NCBI GenBank assembly: GCA_016124855.1
Contig: WGMX01000033.1
Coordinates: 59,948 to 123,947 of the forward strand
Reading direction: 5' to 3'
DNA: 64,000 bases
Source: Anaerolineaceae bacterium
GTDB taxonomy: Bacteria; Chloroflexota; Anaerolineae; Aggregatilineales; Phototrophicaceae
Each line of letters opens with the position of its first letter. Position 1 is the first letter of the stretch. A program made the translations under genes and the position numbers. The notes beneath the pieces are model-generated. The model ran no database searches. It had not been told where the DNA came from and was given only the letters and a program-made list of their open reading frames with translations. Below, piece after piece: positions 25,899 to 34,001 of this stretch.

Positions 25899-26591
25899 AT
25901 GACAGACCGGAGCGGAAGTCCAAACTACGCCACACTCAAACGACAACCTTACCTGTCTTTAACAGATATTGCCTACAACACACTGCTGGAAGCCATTATC
26001 AACCAAGATTTTCAGCCGGGTGCAGCCATCAGCATCGACAGTCTTGCACGCCAGCTTAACATGAGCAATACGCCAGTGCGCGAGGCGTTGATGCGGGCTA
26101 ACGGGGAACGGTTGGTTAATCAAAAAACCAATCACGGCTTTGTGGTCGCCAATATATTGACCCCAACCGAACTGCACCACCTCTTTGATGTGCGCCATTT
26201 GTTAGAAACCCATGCCCTGACCGAAGCCAACATTACCAGCGAGTCCGTCAAAACAGTTACGAGCTTGGTGGAACAGATGCAGTCCACTTCTGATGGTACA
26301 ATCTACCATGACTTTCGTGATTACATGGCGCTGGATTATCAATTTCATTACGCGTTGATCAAGTTAGCGGATAACAGCTTCTTGTTGGATGCATGGGATG
26401 ATTTGCATGTTCATCTGCATCTGTCGCGGTTGTATACGGGTGTAGGCTTGTTTGACCGTAATCATTCAACCATCGAACACCAAGCGATCCTTGACGCACT
26501 TCAACAAGATGATAAGAAAAAAGCGGTTACGTTATTGAGCCAGCATATCAAACGCGTTGAAAAGCGGATGCAGTCGTTCTTGAAGAAGTAG
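25899..26591 (+). CDS. GntR/FadR-family transcriptional regulator
   Basis: The 230-residue protein has an N-terminal winged helix (SIDSLARQLNMSNTPVREAL) and an all-helical FCD ligand domain (HLLETHALTEA, DYQFHYALIKLADN, EHQAILDAL) whose His/Asp positions typically bind a metal with a sugar acid or similar ligand. The ATG at 25899 has CGGAGC 7-8 nt upstream; an upstream TTG would overlap the cyclase gene. It lies inside the operon, so it is likely autoregulated and responsive to a pathway intermediate. Confidence 0.92.
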   Translation: MTDRSGSPNYATLKRQPYLSLTDIAYNTLLEAIINQDFQPGAAISIDSLARQLNMSNTPVREALMRANGERLVNQKTNHGFVVANILTPTELHHLFDVRHLLETHALTEANITSESVKTVTSLVEQMQSTSDGTIYHDFRDYMALDYQFHYALIKLADNSFLLDAWDDLHVHLHLSRLYTGVGLFDRNHSTIEHQAILDALQQDDKKKAVTLLSQHIKRVEKRMQSFLKK

Positions 26592-26643
26592 GGGGAAAAG
26601 TTTCGTTTACCCTAACCCTATGTCGCCTGACATACATCGCGTC

Positions 26644-26685
26644 CGATTTTTTCAAAATCGCGCTACTCCACGCTATTATGTGGAG
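26644..26685. promoter_or_regulatory. Two adjacent inverted repeats before the second cyclase gene
   Basis: CGATTTT-TTC-AAAATCG (26644-26660) and CTCCAC-N8-GTGGAG (26666-26685) lie in the 194-nt gap after the GntR gene. They may be a terminator/attenuator pair or operator sites giving the second half of the cluster separate control. They do not resemble the palindrome at 23848. Confidence 0.35.
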
Positions 26686-26785
26686 GTATCACAACCGTGC
26701 GCCCCTAGTGTGGGTACTCCGTATTAAAATTTAAGTGTCATTATCGCGTTCAGTATTCTGATTCATTTCAAAAAGGATTCTTACG

Positions 26786-27679
26786 ATGGCAACTGCTAAA
26801 CCCGGTCAATTTGCGCCTTATGGTGCGCTTCCAATCCCTAAAATGACTCCAGAGCTGATTGGTCTGATCAAGACAGGAACAATTTACAGCCTAGCGGTGG
26901 TTTGGGAGGAAGGGATGCAAGTTCCCGGCCCGATGGTTCCCTATGCGCTGTCGCCACGTTTGCGACATGGAGATACCCCGGATAGTGCGCCGATGAGCGC
27001 GGCTGCCGAGCTTGTCACAATGGCCGCCCACACAGGAACGCACATTGACGCGCTGTGCCACATTGGCGAAGTGCAGGATGCGGATGGCAACGTCAGTATG
27101 GAAGGTGACATCAAACTTTATGCGGGTGGTAACGGCCAATTTGTTTCGGCGCGCGAACAGGTGAGTTTTCAGGGACAGAAACATATGTCGATTGCTGAAA
27201 TGCCGCCGATTGTCACACGTGCGGTACTCATCGATATCGCCGGTTATAAAGGTGTCGATGTGCTGCCGGATGCCTATGTGATTTCCCTCGAAGAAGTTCA
27301 AGGCGCTTTGGCTGCCCAGAATACCGAGGTAACACCGGGTACAGCCGTCCTCGTTCGCACGGGATTTTATCAACATCTCGCCAGCGGCAATCGGGTCTTT
27401 AGTGACGCACAAGCCGGCCTTGGTCTAGAGGCTGCCAAGTGGCTGCATCAGCAGGGTATGATCCTTGCAGGGGCCGATAATATGGGGGTGGAGGCTATGC
27501 CGCCGTGGGATCACTCGGTGCATCGTTATCTACTCGTGCATAATGGTGTCACGCATTTGGAAGTTCTCTATTTGGACGAATTGGCCGCCAATCAGGTTTA
27601 CGAATTTTTACTGATCGTCACGCCGCTGCGCTTGCAAGGCTCAACCGGTTCGTGGGTGCATCCTATCGCGATTGCATGA
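26786..27679 (+). CDS. Cyclase-family (PF04199) metal-dependent hydrolase, copy 2
   Basis: The 297-residue protein is a close paralogue of the product of 24983-25876: same length, collinear without large gaps, identical HTGTHIDALCHIG metal motif and an almost identical C-terminus (LIVTPLRLQG, TGSWVHPIAIA). Even the ribosome site (AAAAGGATT) is shared, so the duplication included the leader. Retention of both copies in one cluster suggests two related substrates. Confidence 0.85.
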   Translation: MATAKPGQFAPYGALPIPKMTPELIGLIKTGTIYSLAVVWEEGMQVPGPMVPYALSPRLRHGDTPDSAPMSAAAELVTMAAHTGTHIDALCHIGEVQDADGNVSMEGDIKLYAGGNGQFVSAREQVSFQGQKHMSIAEMPPIVTRAVLIDIAGYKGVDVLPDAYVISLEEVQGALAAQNTEVTPGTAVLVRTGFYQHLASGNRVFSDAQAGLGLEAAKWLHQQGMILAGADNMGVEAMPPWDHSVHRYLLVHNGVTHLEVLYLDELAANQVYEFLLIVTPLRLQGSTGSWVHPIAIA

Positions 27680-27727
27680 AGGCAGGTTTTAACCACAGAG
27701 GCACAGAGAGAATACTGAGAAAAACAA

Positions 27728-29179
27728 ATGACAACTCTCCCAGACTTAAACCGACAGACCGCTAAGACCGCCGCACCTTACCCTGAACGGGTGGTTCAAT
27801 TTGGAGGCGGTGTTTTCATACGCGCGTTTGTGGACTGGATTATCCAGCGTTTGAATGAACAGGCTGATTTTGGCAGCGGCGTAGTCATCGTAAAACCCAC
27901 ACCGCAAGGCAGCTACGACTCATTTAACCAACAAGATGGCTTGTTCCACGTCCAAATACATGGTTTGCAGAATGGAACGCTGGTGACAGAGCGCACGTTG
28001 ATAACCTGTGTGACCCGTGCGCTCAACCCGTATACGGATTACCCGGCCTATCTTGCGCTGGCTCACCAACCGGAAATTCGTTTTATCGTCTCGAACACCA
28101 CCGAAACCGGACTGAACTTCGCGCCTGACGACAAACACAGCGATACGCCCGCCTCATCATTTCCGGCGAAGCTGACGGCATTCCTCTATGAACGCTATCA
28201 ACACTTTGGCGGCAGCGCGGATAAAGGCTGCATCATGCTGCCGTGTGAATTGATTGAACGAAATGGCGATAAACTTAAAGCATTGATCCTGCAATACGCC
28301 GATTTGTGGGGGCTTGAAGCAGGGTTTAAAACGTGGATCGAAAACAGCAATCAGTTCTGCAATACGCTGGTTGACCGGATTGTAGTCGGCTTTCCCAAAG
28401 TGAACAGCGATGCGGTTTTGGAAAAGCTGGGCTTTAATGACCAACTGCTGACTGAAGGTGAACTCTATCACAGTTGGGTGATTGAAGCGCCGCAATCTTT
28501 ACAGGATGAATTTCCTGTTCACAAAACCGATTTGAACGTCAAAATTGTGGACGATGTCGAAATATATCGCCAGACCAAAGTGCGGATATTGAACGGCGCA
28601 CACACCTCGATGATGCCGCTGGGGTATCTGCTTGGATTACAAACAGTGCAGCAAGCGATTGAACATGAATGGTTGGGCAATTTCATATCTGATGAACTCT
28701 ATAATGAGATTATTCCGGCTTTCGACAACCCGAATGCGGAACTCAAACAGTTTGCCGCTGATGTACTGAACCGGTTCCGCAACCCCTTCATTAAGCATCA
28801 CCTGATTAATATCGCCCTTTATTCGATTTCCAAATTCCGTACTCGCCTGCTGCCATCATTATTAAATTACCATGCACAGTTTCATAAACTGCCGGAGCAT
28901 ATTGTTTATGCCTTTGCCGGTCTGGTTCGGTTTTATAAAGGGGAGTGGCACGGTACGCCTATTCCGCTGAATGATGATGCGACGATTGTTACATGGTTTC
29001 AGGAACAATGGCGGTTGGCTCCTGATACGCGCACACTAGTTGAGCGGGTTTTGACCAACAAAGATTTGTGGCAGCAGGATTTATCCCAAATTGATGGACT
29101 GATTGACTTGTTGACGACATATCTTGATACTCTTGAGAAAGACGGCATTCAGTCGGCATTTGAACAGTCAAAGGGGTGA
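27728..29179 (+). CDS. uxaB: Tagaturonate reductase
   Basis: The 483-residue protein belongs to the mannitol dehydrogenase/uronate reductase family, with YPERVVQFGGGVFIRAFVDW at the N-terminus, typical of UxaB, an NTTETGLNF segment and the catalytic-lysine region KVRILNGAHTSM. It reduces D-tagaturonate to D-altronate with NADH. It lies 6 nt before the altronate dehydratase gene, the next pathway step. Confidence 0.92.
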   Translation: MTTLPDLNRQTAKTAAPYPERVVQFGGGVFIRAFVDWIIQRLNEQADFGSGVVIVKPTPQGSYDSFNQQDGLFHVQIHGLQNGTLVTERTLITCVTRALNPYTDYPAYLALAHQPEIRFIVSNTTETGLNFAPDDKHSDTPASSFPAKLTAFLYERYQHFGGSADKGCIMLPCELIERNGDKLKALILQYADLWGLEAGFKTWIENSNQFCNTLVDRIVVGFPKVNSDAVLEKLGFNDQLLTEGELYHSWVIEAPQSLQDEFPVHKTDLNVKIVDDVEIYRQTKVRILNGAHTSMMPLGYLLGLQTVQQAIEHEWLGNFISDELYNEIIPAFDNPNAELKQFAADVLNRFRNPFIKHHLINIALYSISKFRTRLLPSLLNYHAQFHKLPEHIVYAFAGLVRFYKGEWHGTPIPLNDDATIVTWFQEQWRLAPDTRTLVERVLTNKDLWQQDLSQIDGLIDLLTTYLDTLEKDGIQSAFEQSKG

Positions 29180-29185
29180 AAAGTC

Positions 29186-31867
29186 ATGGTAGTCAAGTTT
29201 GAAGCGGTCGGGCGGTTACCTCACCCTGAAGATAATGTCGCCATCGCAACACGCCGCCTCGAAGCGGGCACAGTCATTTCGTTGGAAGACAAGCAGTTCA
29301 CCATCAGCGATACGATTTTGCAAGGGCATCGCTTCGCGGTTCGGGAAATTGCTGTGGGTGAGCCGCTGCTGTCATGGGGGCAGCCGTTTGGCATCGCCAG
29401 CGCCGATATTTACCCCGGCGACTATGCCCGGAATGATGATGTGCTGCGGGAACTGCACCACCGTCAGCTTGATTTTTCACTGCCGAACTCCTCAAATTTC
29501 ACTGACGAAATTCCGCCGTTTGTTTTTGATGAGTCCCGTTTTGTTCCTTCGCCACCGCTCGAACTTTATTCCGATACCAAAACCTTCATGGGTTATCGAC
29601 GGGCTGGTACACGGGGAGTCGGCACACGCAACACGATTGTGCTGCTGGGAACATCGGCGCTTACAGGCGGATTTGTACGGGCGTTGGAAAAACGGCTGCA
29701 AAAGTATGTCAATCAGTATGCAAATATTGATGGAATCGTGGCGATTGCCCACACAGAAGGCGGGCATGACAATCCCAATAACCGCGACCTTTTGCTGCGG
29801 ACGTTAGCCGGTTTCATGATTAATCCCAATGTTGGTGCGGTTCTCGCGGTAGATCGCGGTGGTGAGGCGGTCGATAATGCTGCGCTGCTCGATTACCTGA
29901 CACAGCATAACTATCCAATTGATGATATGCCGCACCATTTCATGTCGCTGACCCATGCTTTTAAAGAAGATTTGGATACAGCCACCGAAGTCGTTGAAGG
30001 TTGGTTGGATACGGTTAATGGCATGACGCGCACTGAGGAGTCGATTAGCGAACTGAAGATCGGCTTACAATGCGGCGGCTCGGATGCGTTCTCCGGTATC
30101 AGTGGCAATCCATTGTTGGCATGGGTCACCAAAGAAATCATCCGTTATGGGGGTTCAGCCAACCTCGCTGAAACCGATGAACTGATCGGCGCGGAAGCCT
30201 ACACGCTGGATAAGGTCAAAGATTTGGCGACCGCCCGCAAATTTCTCATGATGCAAGAACGCTTCAAACAGTATGCGGCATGGCATGGCGCGAGTGCTGA
30301 TGGCAACCCATCCGGCGGAAATAAACTGCGGGGGCTTTACAACATCTATCTCAAGTCCTTAGGTGCGTCGACCAAACGCCATCCCGACGTGCGGATCGAT
30401 GATGTCATCGAGTACAGCGAATTGATGACTACTCACGGTTTCTATTTTATGGACAGCCCCGGCAATGATCTTGAAAGCATCGCCGGACAAATCGCCGCCG
30501 GATGCAACATGCTCTTTTTTGTGACGGGCAACGGCTCGATTACCAATTTCCCCTATGTGCCGACCATCAAAATTATCACCACCACCGAGCGATACAACCT
30601 GTTATCTGAAGAAATGGATGTCAACGCCGGTGCTTATCTGGATAACACGCCGATGGATGTGTTGGGCGCGGAAACGTTGCAACTGACGATTGATATTGCT
30701 TCGGGTGAGCTTTCGGCAGGCGAACGGGCAGGTCATTCGCAGGTACAAATCTGGCGGGATTGGCGGCAAACACATCCGGTCAATCTCAGTGATTTCGCGC
30801 ACCCTGAGTTCGAGGGCGACCCCCTCCAAATCAATACGAATATTCAAGTGCCGGATGTGCGTTTTCCGGTTTTCAAAACCCGGCATGGTACGGCTGCCGA
30901 TCAAGTGGGTTTGATTCTGCCGACGAGTTTGTGTTCGGGGCAAATCGCGCGGATGTGCGCCCAAAAGCTCAGTGACCGGCAGATTGGATATGACAAAGGC
31001 ATTTCGCGCTATGTGACGCTGGTTCATACCGAAGGCTGCGGCGCACAAAACGGCAACGAATTGACCGATACTTTACTCGGTTATCTGCGTCATCCTCTGG
31101 TGAAACATGCCCTGCTGCTGGAGCATGGTTGCGAGAAAACCCATAACGGTTACTACCGCGAATTGATGGATGAGCAAGCGCTTGATATTCAAGATTTTGG
31201 TTGGGCCAGTGTGCAGATTGACGGCGGTATCCATAAGGTTACGGAAAAAATAGCGCGCTGGTTTAATGACCAGCTTGAGGCAGATGGTGAATCAGAAACG
31301 ATTGAGGTTGGCTTAGAAGCGGTGCGGCTGGGTCTTGTGACTGAAGGCGCGTTGACGGATGCAATTGTGCATCACATGGCGACTCTCACGCGGATGATCG
31401 TCGCGGCTGGCGGTTCGGTGGTGATTGCCGAGAATGACCCGTTACTGCTGCATCCTATTTTTGCTGATGAAGTCTTAGGCGGTAAAGCTGCCAAACCCAC
31501 TTTGGATTACGCCCAAGTGATGACCCGATCCGGATTTCATGTCATGTTTATGACCACACGTCAATGGAGTGAGATGTTAACGGGCATCGGTGCGGCAGGT
31601 GTCGAATTGATTCTGGCGCATGTAAGCGATCATCCGATGTCGGGGCATCCGCTGCTGCCGGTTCTACAAGTGACTGCTAATCCTGACATCAGTCCGGCTT
31701 ACGAAACTGATTTGGACGCGTTACTCGGTGCGCCAAGTGCTGATTGGATGCAGCAGCTACTTGACTTGGTGGTTGATACTTTAGCGCGGCGCTATTCACC
31801 ACGCTTGACGACCTCAGGTGATACCCAATTCCAAATCACACGCGGGTTGTTGGGTGTGTCGCTGTAG
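29186..31867 (+). CDS. uxaA: Altronate dehydratase, long form
   Basis: It dehydrates D-altronate to 2-keto-3-deoxygluconate. The 893-residue protein is far longer than E. coli UxaA (about 495). It has an N-terminal SAF-type domain (to about 100), a first UxaA core (GYRRAGTRGVGTRNTI, IAHTEGGHDNPNNRD, GLQCGGSDAFSGISGNP, to about 500), then a second half with TSLCSGQIARM, LVHTEGCGAQNGNE, LEHGCEKTHNGY and HVSDHPMSGHP. The repeated HTEGxG motif shows an internal duplication of the middle domain. AAGGGGTG precedes the ATG. Confidence 0.88.
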   Translation: MVVKFEAVGRLPHPEDNVAIATRRLEAGTVISLEDKQFTISDTILQGHRFAVREIAVGEPLLSWGQPFGIASADIYPGDYARNDDVLRELHHRQLDFSLPNSSNFTDEIPPFVFDESRFVPSPPLELYSDTKTFMGYRRAGTRGVGTRNTIVLLGTSALTGGFVRALEKRLQKYVNQYANIDGIVAIAHTEGGHDNPNNRDLLLRTLAGFMINPNVGAVLAVDRGGEAVDNAALLDYLTQHNYPIDDMPHHFMSLTHAFKEDLDTATEVVEGWLDTVNGMTRTEESISELKIGLQCGGSDAFSGISGNPLLAWVTKEIIRYGGSANLAETDELIGAEAYTLDKVKDLATARKFLMMQERFKQYAAWHGASADGNPSGGNKLRGLYNIYLKSLGASTKRHPDVRIDDVIEYSELMTTHGFYFMDSPGNDLESIAGQIAAGCNMLFFVTGNGSITNFPYVPTIKIITTTERYNLLSEEMDVNAGAYLDNTPMDVLGAETLQLTIDIASGELSAGERAGHSQVQIWRDWRQTHPVNLSDFAHPEFEGDPLQINTNIQVPDVRFPVFKTRHGTAADQVGLILPTSLCSGQIARMCAQKLSDRQIGYDKGISRYVTLVHTEGCGAQNGNELTDTLLGYLRHPLVKHALLLEHGCEKTHNGYYRELMDEQALDIQDFGWASVQIDGGIHKVTEKIARWFNDQLEADGESETIEVGLEAVRLGLVTEGALTDAIVHHMATLTRMIVAAGGSVVIAENDPLLLHPIFADEVLGGKAAKPTLDYAQVMTRSGFHVMFMTTRQWSEMLTGIGAAGVELILAHVSDHPMSGHPLLPVLQVTANPDISPAYETDLDALLGAPSADWMQQLLDLVVDTLARRYSPRLTTSGDTQFQITRGLLGVSL

Positions 31868-31934
31868 AAATTGCCAACATATTAAAATACTGCCAGAATA
31901 GGCTAACCGATAATCACTAATTTCAGGTTTGCCT

Positions 31935-33440
31935 ATGTCTGGCATTTTTATCTCTTACCGCCGCAGCACCAGCAAACACCTTGCCCGCTCGATCTTTATG
32001 GCGCTTCAGCAGCGCGGGCATGATGTTTTCTTGGATGTCAACAGCATCGACAGCGGCGCGTTTGACGGCATCATCCGCAACCAGATTGCTGCCCGTCCAC
32101 ACTTCTTGCTCATCCTATCAACCGGTGCGCTTGAACGCTGCACCAATGAAGGTGATTGGCTGCGCCAAGAAATCGAAGAAGCATTTCGTCTGAATCGCAA
32201 TATCGTGCCGATTGCGGATGAAGGTTTTGATATTGAACGGGAGAAACATTATTTACCAGAACCGATCCGTACCGAACTGCCGCTCATAAATGCGCCGCCC
32301 TACTCACATTATTATTTTGATGCGTTCATCCAAACGTTGAGTGACCGCTTTTTCAAAGATAAAGTTGATGACCTGCCCGTTGTACCTACGCCAAAAGCTG
32401 AACAGGCTGAAGTCCAAAAGCGCATTGAACAGGCCGCACAATACAATGACGGTTGGATCCCTCAAATTGAAGTAACGGGAACGCCTCAGCCTATTTCACC
32501 TCAAACGCAAGCTGAACTCAATGCGTTTATGAAACGTGCCGCCCAAGCGAAAGTTGATAATCTACCGGTAATACCTATGCCACAGGCTGAACAGGCCACG
32601 CAGCCCAATAATGATTCAACAATAGAAAGCCCGCCGACGCGATTTCTGCCACCCGCAAAACCGGGCGATTTAGGCTACGTTCTACGACGTAGTCATTCAG
32701 ATCAACCGACTATTTGGGGTGTAGAAAATATTCTGCCACCACCCTTTGAGTGGGTCTATATTCCACTCGGTAGTGTTATCATTGGTAATCAAAGTTTTTT
32801 AGGAGATGTATTTAACGTAGCCAAATATCCTATTACAAATGCTCAGTTTGAAATATTTGTTCAAGCTAGTGATGGTTATAGCAACGCCGATTGGTGGAGT
32901 TTTAGCGCCGATGCAAGAATATGGCGAAAGAATAATAATACGCCACTCCCCCGTGCTTTTCCCGAAGATGATAATCCTCGTGCTAATGTCAACTATTATG
33001 AGGCACTAGCCTTCTGTAACTGGCTTGCTGCTCATTTTAACGCTTACGCTCCAAATTTGCCACTCACAAAAATTACTCTACCCTATGAACACCAATGGTT
33101 GCGAGCGGCACTAGGAACCGAATATCGTGAATATCCTTGGGGAGATGAATTTGATATTACTCGTTGCAATACAGAGGAAAGTATGATTAGACGAACTACC
33201 CCAGTTACCAAATATCCTAGTGGGGCGAGTCCATACGGTGTAATGGATATGATTGGCAATGTTTGGGAACGGTGTTATGGTAAGAATAATAGAATTGAAC
33301 AGGATTTTAAACATATGATTGGCGGTTCTTGGAATGTGAAAGCTCCTTATGTTCAAGATTTGCTTAACAGTCCAGGAATTATGTCAACCTATGCCCAGAC
33401 AAGAGACACAGGTTTCCGCATTATCATGACGAACAGCTAA
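31935..33440 (+). CDS. TIR-domain protein fused to a formylglycine-generating-enzyme-like (FGE) domain
   Basis: The 501-residue protein has an N-terminal TIR domain (FISYRR, VFLDVNSIDSG, and Glu79 in DWLRQEIEEAF at the position of the NADase glutamate), a linker of about 120 residues containing a tandem-like repeat (VDDLPVVPTPKAEQA and VDNLPVIPMPQAEQA), and a C-terminal FGE/C-type-lectin-like domain (NVAKYPITNAQFEIF, YPWGDEFD, GNVWERCYG, GGSWN, DTGFRII). It is probably a signalling or self/non-self effector. Codon use is clearly more AT-rich after about 32690. The ATG at 31935 is preferred to an upstream TTG. Confidence 0.85.
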   Translation: MSGIFISYRRSTSKHLARSIFMALQQRGHDVFLDVNSIDSGAFDGIIRNQIAARPHFLLILSTGALERCTNEGDWLRQEIEEAFRLNRNIVPIADEGFDIEREKHYLPEPIRTELPLINAPPYSHYYFDAFIQTLSDRFFKDKVDDLPVVPTPKAEQAEVQKRIEQAAQYNDGWIPQIEVTGTPQPISPQTQAELNAFMKRAAQAKVDNLPVIPMPQAEQATQPNNDSTIESPPTRFLPPAKPGDLGYVLRRSHSDQPTIWGVENILPPPFEWVYIPLGSVIIGNQSFLGDVFNVAKYPITNAQFEIFVQASDGYSNADWWSFSADARIWRKNNNTPLPRAFPEDDNPRANVNYYEALAFCNWLAAHFNAYAPNLPLTKITLPYEHQWLRAALGTEYREYPWGDEFDITRCNTEESMIRRTTPVTKYPSGASPYGVMDMIGNVWERCYGKNNRIEQDFKHMIGGSWNVKAPYVQDLLNSPGIMSTYAQTRDTGFRIIMTNS

Positions 33441-33642
33441 ACGAACAGTGGTTTTGAAAAGTCTCCACTCAACCCAATGCTAGTGGTGACTTTGGGGAGA
33501 GGCAGATTAAAGTCAGTTATGGATAAGCCCAATTTGAATTGGAGAAATGGTTTGAAAACTCGAACCAAATCAAATTGACTTATAAGGATTTTTGTTCTAA
33601 AATAAAGTATGGATTCTCTCAAAAACACTACATCCTGTGTTT

Positions 33643-33671
33643 GTAGGGACGAGGATTTATCCCGCCCGCGC
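33643..33671. repeat. GTAGGG-type palindromic repeat
   Basis: GTAGGGACGAGGATTTATCC continues to CGCCCGCGC. It is the inverted orientation of the ...CCCTAC family (46843 is nearly its reverse complement). Confidence 0.65.
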
Positions 33672-33707
33672 TAATCAACTAAGAGATGCGTGTTTTTGAA
33701 GCAGCTT

Positions 33708-33733
33708 GTAGGGACGGGATTTTTCCCGTCCGG
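33708..33733. repeat. GTAGGG-type palindromic repeat
   Basis: GTAGGGACGGGATTTTTCCC continues to GTCCGG; GGACGGGA pairs with TCCCGTCC. Second copy within 70 nt. Confidence 0.7.
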
Positions 33734-33931
33734 TGAGTTAGCTTTGTGGTTAAACCGTATGATTGCAAGGAGAGCAGCGGCACACCCCAAATCTGCACGG
33801 CGGTGGCATTGAGGGAGACTTCCGCTGCAAATGCGCCATTTCAGCGCTATTGAGTGAGCTTCCCACCGACACAAAATGTCGATTCAGCGCCTAGCTCCCA
33901 TGTTCCCGCCAGTCATTTCAGCGGAGAATAT

Positions 33932-33971
33932 GCAAATTATGCAAAAGTTGCGAATCATTTGCATAATTTGC
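33932..33971. repeat. Perfect 14-bp inverted repeat
   Basis: GCAAATTATGCAAA and TTTGCATAATTTGC are exact reverse complements with a 12-nt loop. It lies 30 nt after the minus-strand ABC permease stop. It may terminate that transcript, although no T run follows. Confidence 0.7.
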
Positions 33972-34001
33972 TGCAATAATCCATAACTGGCGCTGATTAG
34001 A

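Larger units (their letters stand above)
33441..34001. other. Long intergenic region with palindromes
   Basis: These 561 nt hold no supported gene. They contain two GTAGGGACG-type palindromes (33643 and 33708) and a perfect 14-bp inverted repeat (33932-33971) near the end of the ABC permease gene. Confidence 0.6.

Noticed and set aside
31935..34001. Diversity-generating retroelement around the FGE domain
   Set aside because: FGE-fold C-termini are common retroelement targets, but no reverse transcriptase and no template repeat of the 3' end were found within the window.
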